Below, one piece after another: positions 1 to 8,384 of a stretch of DNA of 17,666 bases. The stretch lies in NCBI GenBank assembly GCA_002502625.1, contig DAPV01000073.1, positions 1 to 17,666 of the forward strand, in the 5' to 3' direction. The DNA comes from Euryarchaeota archaeon UBA125. Lineage in GTDB: Archaea > Thermoplasmatota > Poseidoniia > Poseidoniales > Thalassarchaeaceae. Each line of letters opens with the position of its first letter. The first letter of the stretch is position 1. The translations under genes were made by a program, and so were the position numbers. The notes below the pieces were generated by a model. The model made no database searches and was not told where the DNA came from. It saw only the letters and a program-made list of their open reading frames with translations.

Positions 1-3000
1 CGGTCTGCAAACCTCCAATCTTCTATAGTACAACCAAATCCTCCATCCAACGGAGCTATAACTCCAACATCAATAGAAACAGGGTTGTCATTTGTTCCAA
101 CTCCATGCATTGCAGAATGTAACATCACTTGCTTTATCCCTGGAGTTGAGGCAGCAGTGAGGAATTCATGGGAAGAGCCAGTATTTGTCTCAAAAGTGTA
201 TATTCCACTACCAGAATGTTTGTTTGCAGAACTAGATTCCATTCTCATTGTTCGTGATCCATAAGCTTGTGGATCTAATAAACTGTAAGGATGTAGTGTT
301 TCTGACATCCAATGTACATCAATATCTGTGTAGATATTATCATCCCAATCAACATCAATCAGTGCCGTTCCATTTTCTGTATAACCTGCGGGCCAATCAA
401 TGGTGAACATTTTCCAATCTCCGGATTCAGCCCTCCATCCCCATCTTTGAGCACCTTGTATCCAAGTTTCTTCATACAATGTTTGATTCGACATATTTCC
501 ATCTAATGGCATAGGATTACTATCAAATGAACCAACATAAGCAACATTGGTAATAATTGGCCACATCCACTCAGATATCGAAGAATCATTGTTGGTTGAA
601 TTCCATAACATCTTAATTCCATGTTGTCTCAATCCTGGATCGGCATTATTCGGAACATTAATTGAGACATTTATTTGACTTGACGAATTAGATTGAATGA
701 TATGATTTGAAGTAACGTTTACCCATGAGTCATTTACAGTACCAAAGGCTGTCCAATCTATTTCTATGGGTAAAGGATCGATTTGATTTGCCCTAATATT
801 TTCTCTCCAAACTGCTAGTAATAATCCATCGTGTGAATCTTCTAAAGGCATACCCATACGAACCTCTACTTGACCTGAAGCATATACATGCTCAGTAAGC
901 ATTGCAAACTCATTACTATCTTCAGTCCACTCTCCTGAATCAACAAAATTATTGTTATTTTGATCATCATGGAACATTCCATCTCCATCACGGTCTGTCC
1001 AACGCCATAGTCGAAGATATACTCTGTTCTCTGATTCACTATTTTGATTTCCATCAAATCCGGCACCATCCATCGCAGCTCTAGCTCGAATTAGAGTAGT
1101 AGCATCAGGTAGAGTATAGTTGGAATCTCCCAAAACATGAATTGGAATTAGAATATCTGGAGTATCTGCCTGATAGCCATCCCATGTTGCATTTGGTGAG
1201 GTTTCAGTGCTATTCCAGTTCATGGTCCAATGTTGCATGGGAACCATAATTTGAGGTTGAAGATTTACGGAAATATTAGTCGATCCAGGATTAGATAATG
1301 TCAGAGACATTGTTTGATTTTCGCCGGGACGAATCAAATTCAGATTTGCATCACGATGAGCACCATCAAACATCCCAGTCATCCAGGAGGCTGGTTTAAC
1401 CGATAATGTTCCATTTTCACCTGTTATAGTTTCAACTGCTCTAGATACATTTGCCCACCCCGCTCCTTGTACTAATGGGTCATATCCTCTATCATCTGCA
1501 GTTGACATCATAATGTCTCTAACCTGTTCGGATGTGGGATATGTTCCATGAACATCTTTCCATGCTTCAATAATTAGAGCACCAAGCCCAGCAGCAATTG
1601 GAGTAGCTAGAGATGTACCTCCCCAAACTGTATGGGCATCATTAGCATTTGTTCTTTCATTCAATGTTCTATCACCAGTTGCTGACCATCCTACTGCAAC
1701 AATGTCTGGATCTAATCTACTAACAGAATTTGGTCCACGATTAGACCAAGATGTTGATTGACCCCATGTGCCTCCATTAGATTCTCCAGTCTTGGAACTA
1801 AATGCTCCTACAGAAATTACTCCATGAGCGCCACCGGGTGCAGCAGTAGTTCCATAACCATGTCCTCCATTACCAGTTGCTACAAAATAGGTGGTTGTTG
1901 GACTATGTACTCTAGTTAACCAATCTAAGTACAAACTATTTGGGTCAGCTCCGTCATTATGTGTACCTGAATATCCAAATGAAAATGAACCAATATGAGG
2001 TTGTTCATCAGTAGAAGAATTGCCATCGTAACCCTCAGAAATAAAACGATATGAATCCAACATGGACCCATATGAATACAAATTAGCAACAGCAGTAGTT
2101 TTGGAACCAGGTGCCATACCCAATACCTTACCGTTCGAAACTTGAGCCTGAGCATTTATCGCTGATGCACACAATGTACCATGATTCCCTCCACCTTCAT
2201 TTACATCGTTAATCATAAACAAAACCATATCTCCATTTCCTGGAATTCTATTCTGGTATCCATTTCTAGCAGCATAAATATCACCATAAGGAACCCCATG
2301 TACTCCATCAGATATCCACCAAATTAAACCCGCAGACCTATCCCATAATCCATCATCATTTAGATCTAAACCAGCTGTTTCATTACCTTTTGACATTGGA
2401 ATCTCATTACTAAAATTCCCATCTCGATCAAGGTCAACATATACAGTATCATATAATCCAGAAATTGTAGAATCTACTACCAAGACAGGAACTTCTCCTC
2501 CTGCTCTTGACGCTAATTTGGAATCAGGGTGCTCACCGATATGGTATACTCCTGACATTGAAACTGGGATGTCATTAATTTTGAAACCTGTTCCATCTAA
2601 TTCTGAATCGTTATTTGAATCTACATCAGTATCACTAGTATCTGACCACCAAGATTTATCATCTTCAGGATATGCTTTAGCATCACGTAACCAAAGAAGA
2701 ATGCTCATTGGATCATGCATTAGTGGCCAACCATGATACGGAGATGTTGCATTATTGTACCGTGCTTGTGTTCCATTTAGGTCAGGATGAGCAAAATCAA
2801 TTCCACTATCCGCTACTGCTACAATTATTCCAGAACCATTACGACCATTATCCCATACATCAGTAGCACCGTGAAGTTCACCAGAACGAACACTAGTAGG
2901 AGATAGATCTACAGAGAAACCCGATGGCTCTGGCATTCCAGGGTCAGGAAAAACTGCTCGAACACCAGGAATTCCAGATAATTTAGCAACTAAAGATCCG

Positions 3001-3359
3001 GGTAAATTTACTGTCCTATGTTCTAGAATCCCTTGTGTTGGGAATACATCTTCTAATTTATCCAAACCTTTTGGTTGAGACTGTGGTATCAAAATTCCAT
3101 GTTCAATTTGCCACTCATGTAATGTCAAAAGTCGGTCGGTGAGAACAATCACAGATACAATCTCTGAATTTAGATTCTGAAGAGAGGATTCTATCAGAGC
3201 AGTTCCAGGTTCCCAATGCGGTAAGATAGATGCAGCATGTAGTTCAACTGTATTTTCTAATTCAGTTACTGAATCTGTCTGTATTGGAGGAACTAAGGGG
3301 CTCCATGGCATAATCATCAGTACAAATACTAGTAGAAATGCTTGAGTCCTAGCCCCCAT
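1..3359 (-). CDS. Secreted subtilisin-family (S8) serine protease, C-terminus cut by window edge
   Basis: An uninterrupted reading frame runs from an ATG at 3359 off the left edge, giving at least 1119 residues. It would act outside the cell, hydrolysing peptide bonds. The order is: signal peptide (about 1-25, MGARTQAFLLVFVLMIM), a propeptide-like region (about 26-165), then an S8 catalytic domain (about 166-640). All catalytic elements are visible: Asp184 in VADSGID, His393 in NHGTLCA, oxyanion-hole Asn497 in ATGNGG, and Ser583 in GTSLATP. Asp and His are about 209 residues apart, against about 32 in subtilisin. The insert carries Asp/Asn-rich loops near 243-251 (DTDVDSNND), 309 (DLDRDGN) and 332 (DLNDDGLWD) that resemble EF-hand calcium sites; another lies at 789 (DRDGDG). 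Beta-sandwich-type sequence follows from about 650, beginning with GENQTMSLTLSNPG. No Shine-Dalgarno is obvious. The protease call is firm; the substrate is unknown, and any membrane anchor would lie beyond the edge. Confidence 0.93.
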   Translation of the reverse strand, partial: MGARTQAFLLVFVLMIMPWSPLVPPIQTDSVTELENTVELHAASILPHWEPGTALIESSLQNLNSEIVSVIVLTDRLLTLHEWQIEHGILIPQSQPKGLDKLEDVFPTQGILEHRTVNLPGSLVAKLSGIPGVRAVFPDPGMPEPSGFSVDLSPTSVRSGELHGATDVWDNGRNGSGIIVAVADSGIDFAHPDLNGTQARYNNATSPYHGWPLMHDPMSILLWLRDAKAYPEDDKSWWSDTSDTDVDSNNDSELDGTGFKINDIPVSMSGVYHIGEHPDSKLASRAGGEVPVLVVDSTISGLYDTVYVDLDRDGNFSNEIPMSKGNETAGLDLNDDGLWDRSAGLIWWISDGVHGVPYGDIYAARNGYQNRIPGNGDMVLFMINDVNEGGGNHGTLCASAINAQAQVSNGKVLGMAPGSKTTAVANLYSYGSMLDSYRFISEGYDGNSSTDEQPHIGSFSFGYSGTHNDGADPNSLYLDWLTRVHSPTTTYFVATGNGGHGYGTTAAPGGAHGVISVGAFSSKTGESNGGTWGQSTSWSNRGPNSVSRLDPDIVAVGWSATGDRTLNERTNANDAHTVWGGTSLATPIAAGLGALIIEAWKDVHGTYPTSEQVRDIMMSTADDRGYDPLVQGAGWANVSRAVETITGENGTLSVKPASWMTGMFDGAHRDANLNLIRPGENQTMSLTLSNPGSTNISVNLQPQIMVPMQHWTMNWNSTETSPNATWDGYQADTPDILIPIHVLGDSNYTLPDATTLIRARAAMDGAGFDGNQNSESENRVYLRLWRWTDRDGDGMFHDDQNNNNFVDSGEWTEDSNEFAMLTEHVYASGQVEVRMGMPLEDSHDGLLLAVWRENIRANQIDPLPIEIDWTAFGTVNDSWVNVTSNHIIQSNSSSQINVSINVPNNADPGLRQHGIKMLWNSTNNDSSISEWMWPIITNVAYVGSFDSNPMPLDGNMSNQTLYEETWIQGAQRWGWRAESGDWKMFTIDWPAGYTENGTALIDVDWDDNIYTDIDVHWMSETLHPYSLLDPQAYGSRTMRMESSSANKHSGSGIYTFETNTGSSHEFLTAASTPGIKQVMLHSAMHGVGTNDNPVSIDVGVIAPLDGGFGCTIEDWRFAD

Positions 3360-3529
3360 AATGTTCCAAGAGTAGATATCGTCTTTCACCGTATCGAATT
3401 TTTGTTCATTCGTGATAATTGGTATAACCTGTTCAATTTCGCATTGTTATGTTCAAAGCAAATATTACACAAATTGAATGAAAATTCACCCGTAAGTACC
3501 AAATCCCATACGCTCTCCGAAACACCAAC
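3360..3529. promoter_or_regulatory. Divergent intergenic region between the protease gene and tRNA-Gln
   Basis: This 170-base gap separates the minus-strand protease start from the plus-strand tRNA-Gln, so it must hold promoters for both unless the tRNA is processed from a longer transcript. It is AT-rich, with an AAATATTA-like run near 3460, but no TATA box or BRE is clear enough to place. I see no small gene in it. Confidence 0.4.
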
Positions 3530-3602
3530 AGCCCCGTGGTGTAGTGGTCCATCATACCAGGTTTTGGACCTGGTGACCCTGGTTCGAATCCGGGCGGAGC
3601 TA
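3530..3602 (+). tRNA. tRNA-Gln (anticodon TTG)
   Basis: A cloverleaf folds by eye. The acceptor is AGCCCCG against CGGAGCT, the anticodon stem CCAGG/CCTGG, and the loop TTTTGGA, giving anticodon TTG at 3564-3566, which reads CAA. The T-arm is CCTGG-TTCGAAT-CCGGG and the discriminator is A at 3602. CCA is not encoded, as is common in archaea. The acceptor stem has one C-A mismatch (bases 3533 and 3598); all other pairs are sound. No intron is seen. It is the only plus-strand gene between the protease gene and the long minus-strand run, and its last three bases coincide with the stop codon of the convergent nucleotidase gene. Confidence 0.95.
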
Positions 3603-4106
3603 CTTATTTCTCAACAGGTCAGGAAACCCATATTCAATTACTAATTTACTAGCAGTAATTCGGAAATTAGACAAATCAACATCTGTTCTATTCTGATATT
3701 CATACGATTGTAAGGCCATATCTAACTTATCACATAACTTGAGAAAACGTGCCTCTGGAGTGATTCCTGCTTCATATTCCCTGTATAACTCAAGCATCTC
3801 TACTCCACGTGGCAATTTTGATGAAATTTCTAACATTGCCTCTGTCTCCATTGCAACCTTATCTTCTGATGAAATACCATCATAGGGTGTGATATCGCCT
3901 ACTTTGACTTCGGCAACATCGTGACAAATGGCCATCTCCATCAGGCGTTTTCTGTCTAATTCTTCAGGGCATAGATGGAATGCTAGAAATGCTACACCCC
4001 ACGAATGAGCTGCTACAGATTCAACATTTGTCAAGCCTGATTTTAGCCATCCTGCTCGATCCAAATCCTTCAAACCGAGAATTTCAATGAAAGTTTCACG
4101 TGGCAT
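3600..4106 (-). CDS. HD-domain 5'-deoxynucleotidase, HDDC2/YfbR type
   Basis: This 168-residue metal-dependent phosphohydrolase probably dephosphorylates deoxynucleoside monophosphates in the cytoplasm, by family analogy. The pattern matches HDDC2: RAGW at 17-20, ESVAAH with His34, the HD pair His62-Asp63, VGDITP at 69-74, EYEAGITPEA and the later metal-ligand Asp126 in LCDKLDM, then LQSYEY. The length is normal for the family. The ATG at 4106 is preferred over a TTG one codon upstream. It overlaps the TGA of the acyl-CoA dehydrogenase gene by one base (TGATG), with GGTGA seven bases upstream, so translation is probably coupled. The stop TAG is formed by the 3' end of tRNA-Gln on the opposite strand. 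Its presence after a dehydrogenase gene has no obvious metabolic logic. Confidence 0.87.
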   Translation of the reverse strand: MPRETFIEILGLKDLDRAGWLKSGLTNVESVAAHSWGVAFLAFHLCPEELDRKRLMEMAICHDVAEVKVGDITPYDGISSEDKVAMETEAMLEISSKLPRGVEMLELYREYEAGITPEARFLKLCDKLDMALQSYEYQNRTDVDLSNFRITASKLVIEYGFPDLLRNK

Positions 4107-5317
4107 CAACGATTCACCGCATCAGGATCTTTAGCAAGATCTCTAGTGATATTCTTTTGGTGACTTTCAATGGTACCTCCACCTATCTCCATTAGTTTAG
4201 CGTCACGCCATAATCGTTCAACAACATATTCTGCTACATACCCATATCCACCAAGAACTTGGATGGCTCTATCTGCAATTTCCTTAGCCTTGGTGGTAGC
4301 ATACAACTTCACACCATCGCTATCTAATCTTTGACCACCTTCATTCAAATCAAGTAGTCTAGCAGTGTCGTAAACATATGCTCTCATTGCTCTATATTCT
4401 GCATATGATTCTCCAATGTACCTTTGCATTTGTCCAAATGAACGAATAGGCTTTCCAAATGCCACTCGATCAGAAGCATAACGATTCATTATATCCAAAG
4501 AACGTCTAGCAATTCCTAGTGACATTGCAGCAAGTGTAAGACGTTCTATCTCAAGATTCTTCATCATGTGATGCATAGACGAACCGGGGTCACCTACTAA
4601 CGCTTCAGGACCAACTGTACAGTCAGCAAAAACAAGTTCAGCAGTATTGGAGGCACGCATTCCGGTTTTATCGTAAATTTTCTGACCAACTGAATAGCCA
4701 GGTGTTCCATTTTCAATAATGAATGTCGATAATTCAGGTCGTCCACGATCATCTAATCCAGTTCTAGCGTAAACCCAAACAACATCAGCAGGTGTTCTTT
4801 TATCATCAATTGAACCATTCGTAATCCACATTTTATTTCCATTAATTACCCAATTTCCGTCAGAATTTTTGACAGCAGTTGTCTCCATTCCAATTACATC
4901 TGTCCCATAATTGGGTTCAGACATTGCCATTGCACCAATCCATTCACCAGAGCAAACCTTAGGTAAAATTCTAGATTTTTGTTCTTCGGAACCATTTTGT
5001 GCCAAATTGTTGACAAATAACATCGAATGAGCTAGGTAAGCTAATCCAAATCCAGGATCACTAGCAGAAATTTCTTCATTTGCAATTACTGCAGCGGTAG
5101 CATCTAAGCCAGCACCACCATATTCTTCTGGAACTGTAATTCCAAGTAGGCCATAATCTCCTAATTGTCGAAATAATTCAACATTGAATTTCTCATGCTT
5201 ATCGTGTTCAAGAGCCTGAGGTTCAACCTCTTCCTGAACAAAATCACGAATCATTTCACGCAACATTGCATGCTCTTCTGTCGGATTACCAATGTCGAAA
5301 CTCTGCCAGTCGTCCAA
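4106..5317 (-). CDS. Acyl-CoA dehydrogenase, isovaleryl-CoA dehydrogenase-like active site
   Basis: This 403-residue FAD enzyme performs alpha,beta-dehydrogenation of an acyl-CoA and passes electrons to ETF. Family landmarks are AMSEPNYGTD (131-140), WITNG (165-169), the arginine/FAD region RVAFGKPIRSFGQMQ (284-298) and QVLGGYGY (353-360). The short- and medium-chain enzymes have the catalytic Glu in YEGT near the C-terminus; here that site reads IGGGT (378-382), without Glu. A Glu instead sits at 258 in EIERLTLA, as in isovaleryl-CoA dehydrogenase. That suggests a branched-chain substrate and argues against glutaryl-CoA dehydrogenase. The start is TTG, supported by GGTGAT nine bases upstream; the next in-frame Met (18) would cut into the first helix. 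It overlaps the nucleotidase gene by one base. The exact substrate is inferred. Confidence 0.92.
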   Translation of the reverse strand: MDDWQSFDIGNPTEEHAMLREMIRDFVQEEVEPQALEHDKHEKFNVELFRQLGDYGLLGITVPEEYGGAGLDATAAVIANEEISASDPGFGLAYLAHSMLFVNNLAQNGSEEQKSRILPKVCSGEWIGAMAMSEPNYGTDVIGMETTAVKNSDGNWVINGNKMWITNGSIDDKRTPADVVWVYARTGLDDRGRPELSTFIIENGTPGYSVGQKIYDKTGMRASNTAELVFADCTVGPEALVGDPGSSMHHMMKNLEIERLTLAAMSLGIARRSLDIMNRYASDRVAFGKPIRSFGQMQRYIGESYAEYRAMRAYVYDTARLLDLNEGGQRLDSDGVKLYATTKAKEIADRAIQVLGGYGYVAEYVVERLWRDAKLMEIGGGTIESHQKNITRDLAKDPDAVNR

Positions 5318-5320
5318 GTC

Positions 5321-5326
5321 ATCACC
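5321..5326 (-). promoter_or_regulatory. Shine-Dalgarno GGTGAT deciding the TTG start of the acyl-CoA dehydrogenase
   Basis: On the minus strand GGTGATGAC stands immediately before TTG. GGTGAT matches part of the canonical AGGAGGTGATCC complement of the 16S 3' end. No in-frame ATG lies upstream before the TAA at 5342-5344, so this site favours TTG as the real start. Confidence 0.65.
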
Positions 5327-5371
5327 ATACCAAAGCAGACGTTAGTACCCTATGAGGCATTCGACTGTTAT

Positions 5372-7162
5372 TCATTCTGAAGTCTCACCAGTTTGAACAT
5401 TCCATAGCCGAGAATACAAACCATTTACGCTAATTAATTCATTATGAGTACCTGATTCAACAATTTTTCCATCGTCTAAAACGACAATTGAATCTGCATT
5501 ACGAACAGTAGAGAGACGGTGAGCGATTATCAATGTTGATCTATCTTTACTAATTTTACGAATAGAACGTTGTAAAGCTGCTTCAGTCTCATTATCTACT
5601 GCTGACGTGGCTTCGTCGAGTACCAATAATGGTGCATTTTTGAGAACTGCTCTAGCAATAGCCACTCGTTGTCTCTGACCACCAGATAATCGATGACCAC
5701 CTTCTCCCACCAGTGTTGACCATCTATTTGGTAAATTTTCAATAAATTCTACTGCTTCAGCAATTTTTGCAGCTTCTCGAACTTCTTCTCCAGTAGCATT
5801 TGGTTTACCATAACGAATATTCTCTTCAATTGTGGTAGGGAAAAGTATGACATGTTGAGAAACTAGGGAAATATTACTCCTTAAACTATCCAGAGTTAAT
5901 TCATCTATTCTTTTCCCACCCCATTTGATCTCTCCGCTAGAAGGAGATGCAAATCGAAGTAACAATCTGACAAGTGTTGTTTTTCCACTACCAGTTGGTC
6001 CTACAACTCCAAGTATCTTATTTGCTGAAATTATAAGATTCAAATTTGAAAACAATGTTTCTCTATTGGGATAAGAGAAATTCAAATCATTAATCTCTAT
6101 GTCGCTAGAGTAAGCAATACTTGACGATAATTCATACTCTCCATCTTTGATAGAGATTGGAGTTTCTAGAAGATCTAATACACGTGTTGTAGAAGCCATT
6201 GCTCTTTGGTAGAGATCAAATGTTTCACCCAATCTAGTCAATGGCCATAGAAGTCTTTGGGTCATAAAGACCAATACTGAATAGGCACCTACTGCCATTG
6301 TATCTTGGAGAGTTAACCAACCCCCTAGCAATAATGTTGCAGTAAAACCAACTAAAATAGCCATACGAATTAGAGGGACAAACGCGGCAGACAATCGAAT
6401 AGCACGACGATTTGCATCTCGATATTCATTTGAAAGTGATTCAACACGAACTAATTCTCTTTCCTCTGCTGTAAATGATTGAATTGTTGGCATGCCAGAT
6501 AGGTCATTTTCTAATAATGCATTCATTCTTCCAGCAGCTGATCTAACTTCTGAATATCTAGGTTCAAGTGACCTTTGATATCTGAATGAACCCCAAATAA
6601 TAATTGGAATTGGCAAAACAGCAAAAAGTGCTACTTGCCATGAAATGGCAATAAATACTGCTCCTACAACTAAGACTGTCGTAGATACTTGTAGAAGATC
6701 ATTTGCACCTTTATCTAGAAATCTTTCTAATTGATTGATATCATCATTCATTATTGCCATTAGATCTCCTTTCTGACGTTCGTCAAACCAAGACATTCCT
6801 TGTTTCTGAACATGATCAAAGGTCATCAATCTAAATTCATGTTGAACTGTTTGTGCTAAATTTCTCCAGAGAATACCATATAGATATTCAAATATCGATT
6901 CTAAACCCCAAATCAAAAATGTAGCAATAGAAAGGGCTACCAACTGATGCCAAGGATCTACAATTCCTAATCCCGATAAAAGTGATTCTTCACGTTCTAC
7001 AACAACATCAACTGCCACTCCAATAAGAAGAGGAGGTGCGAGGTCCCAAAGTTTGTTCAAAATAGAACACCAAGCCGCTAATCGAACGGTACGAGAATGT
7101 CCAGACATTGCTTTACTAAGACGGTATATTGGTGCTACCTTCCGACTAGAGGGTGCTGCCAT
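5372..7162 (-). CDS. ABC exporter half-transporter (membrane domain fused to ATPase)
   Basis: This 596-residue protein has the MsbA/multidrug-exporter layout: a six-helix membrane domain (about 25-320) and one nucleotide-binding domain (about 350-590). The ATPase motifs are complete: Walker A GPTGSGKTT (388-396), a Q-loop in VSQHVILF, signature LSGGQRQ (492-498), Walker B LLVLDEA with Asp516-Glu517, and H-loop His548 in IIAHRLST. It should work as a dimer in the cytoplasmic membrane, exporting a lipid, peptide or other amphipathic molecule. The substrate cannot be read from sequence. The ATG at 7162 is chosen because the longer TTG start at 7213 would overlap the CoA-transferase gene and add a tail rich in unusual residues. 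It lies 38 bases after the CoA-transferase stop and 54 before the dehydrogenase start. Confidence 0.93.
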   Translation of the reverse strand: MAAPSSRKVAPIYRLSKAMSGHSRTVRLAAWCSILNKLWDLAPPLLIGVAVDVVVEREESLLSGLGIVDPWHQLVALSIATFLIWGLESIFEYLYGILWRNLAQTVQHEFRLMTFDHVQKQGMSWFDERQKGDLMAIMNDDINQLERFLDKGANDLLQVSTTVLVVGAVFIAISWQVALFAVLPIPIIIWGSFRYQRSLEPRYSEVRSAAGRMNALLENDLSGMPTIQSFTAEERELVRVESLSNEYRDANRRAIRLSAAFVPLIRMAILVGFTATLLLGGWLTLQDTMAVGAYSVLVFMTQRLLWPLTRLGETFDLYQRAMASTTRVLDLLETPISIKDGEYELSSSIAYSSDIEINDLNFSYPNRETLFSNLNLIISANKILGVVGPTGSGKTTLVRLLLRFASPSSGEIKWGGKRIDELTLDSLRSNISLVSQHVILFPTTIEENIRYGKPNATGEEVREAAKIAEAVEFIENLPNRWSTLVGEGGHRLSGGQRQRVAIARAVLKNAPLLVLDEATSAVDNETEAALQRSIRKISKDRSTLIIAHRLSTVRNADSIVVLDDGKIVESGTHNELISVNGLYSRLWNVQTGETSE

Positions 7163-7200
7163 GGTATTCTGCGAGAGATTCGAGTACAAAATTTGGTGTA

Positions 7201-8343
7201 TTAAGATAGCCAATCTTTTACAATTTCAGAACGATGTTCATCTAAGCTGGGTGGGCCCCTTCCAGGTGATGCTGGAGTGGAAGACAGAAAACGGAAGGCA
7301 CTAGCTACTGATGACGAACCATCATCTAATGTCCAAATTGCTCCTCTTTCTTTGCTTTGATTATCATTAAATGCATCCCCAATATTGAGAATAGGACTAC
7401 ATGGGACACCAATTTCTGCAAATTTATTTATCCAATATTGGATTGAATTATTGATGAAAATAGATTGTAATTCATTGATTAAATAATCCCTATTCGAAAG
7501 CCTTCCTGAATTTGTATCATATGGATGTAACATCAAATCATTTCTATCAATTATTTGACATACTTCAACATATTGAGAATCATTACCTGTAGCGAGAATG
7601 AACCATCCATCATTGGCTTCAAATGCTTGATAAGGTACAATATTTGGATGCGCATGGCCCATTCTAGTAGGAGAAACACCAGAAGAAATCCAATTTTGAG
7701 CTTGATTAACCATTGACATTAATGCAACATCAAATAAACTAAGATCAATTATCTGTCCTTCTCCTGTACGATCTCTGTGATGTAATGCAGCAAGAATGGC
7801 AGAAGTAGCAGCAAAGCCAGTTAAAACATCAATCCAAGCAACACCCACTTTAATTGGAGAACCCCCAGATTCTCCAGTTACTGACATTATGCCAGACATA
7901 CCCTGTAATGCAACATCATATCCGGGTTCATTTGCTCTAACTCCTGTTTGACCAAAACCAGTAATTTGGCAAATTATCAATTTGGGATGTTCAAGAATTA
8001 ATTCATTAGGATTAAGTCCTAAACTGCTTAATGTTCCTACTTTCATGTTCTCTACAAGAACATCTGCATTACGTATAAGATCTCTAAGTAATGAAATCCC
8101 ATCCACTGACTTAAAATCGATAGAAATCGATCTCTTCCCCCTATTACAAGATTGAAAATATGCTGCTGTTTTTTCTCCATTGATCTCTTCAAATGGTGGA
8201 CCCCATTTTCGAGTATCATCACCCCATGGGGCCTCAACTTTGACTACATCCGCACCTAAATCTGCTAAATTTTGGGTGGCAAAAGGTCCTGCTAAAATTC
8301 GACTTAAATCAAGTACTCGTAGATCTTGAAGGGCACCGGCCAT
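7201..8343 (-). CDS. Family III CoA-transferase (CaiB/BaiF), SUGCT-like
   Basis: This 380-residue enzyme moves CoA between carboxylic acids. It has the family N-terminus (RVLDLSRILAGPFATQNLADLGADVVKVE), and the catalytic aspartate is Asp143 in PGYDVALQG. Several stretches match what I recall of succinyl-CoA:glutarate CoA-transferase (SUGCT) better than formyl-CoA transferase: DDTRKWGPPF (42-51), GHAHPNIVPYQAF (229-241) and ATGNDSQY. A dicarboxylic acid such as glutarate is therefore a reasonable but unproven substrate. ATG start at 8343 with no Shine-Dalgarno. It sits two genes upstream of the acyl-CoA dehydrogenase gene, which fits acyl-CoA catabolism, though that dehydrogenase does not look like the glutaryl type. 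Confidence 0.9.
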   Translation of the reverse strand: MAGALQDLRVLDLSRILAGPFATQNLADLGADVVKVEAPWGDDTRKWGPPFEEINGEKTAAYFQSCNRGKRSISIDFKSVDGISLLRDLIRNADVLVENMKVGTLSSLGLNPNELILEHPKLIICQITGFGQTGVRANEPGYDVALQGMSGIMSVTGESGGSPIKVGVAWIDVLTGFAATSAILAALHHRDRTGEGQIIDLSLFDVALMSMVNQAQNWISSGVSPTRMGHAHPNIVPYQAFEANDGWFILATGNDSQYVEVCQIIDRNDLMLHPYDTNSGRLSNRDYLINELQSIFINNSIQYWINKFAEIGVPCSPILNIGDAFNDNQSKERGAIWTLDDGSSSVASAFRFLSSTPASPGRGPPSLDEHRSEIVKDWLS

Positions 8344-8384
8344 AATCTGAATTATGAAAATCGGTTCATGTTACTGCTGGTGGA

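Noticed and set aside
312..2736. Short open frames on plus and in other minus frames inside the protease gene
   Set aside because: The minus-strand frame carries all four subtilisin catalytic elements without a break, so the others are shadows.
4106..5317. Acyl-CoA dehydrogenase as glutaryl-CoA dehydrogenase, paired with the SUGCT-like transferase
   Set aside because: The C-terminal YEGT-type glutamate is replaced by glycine (IGGGT), and the alternative base Glu258 is in the isovaleryl-type position.
7163..7213. Longer TTG start for the ABC exporter
   Set aside because: It would overlap the CoA-transferase gene by 13 bases and add 17 residues with no family match; the ATG at 7162 gives a normal exporter N-terminus.
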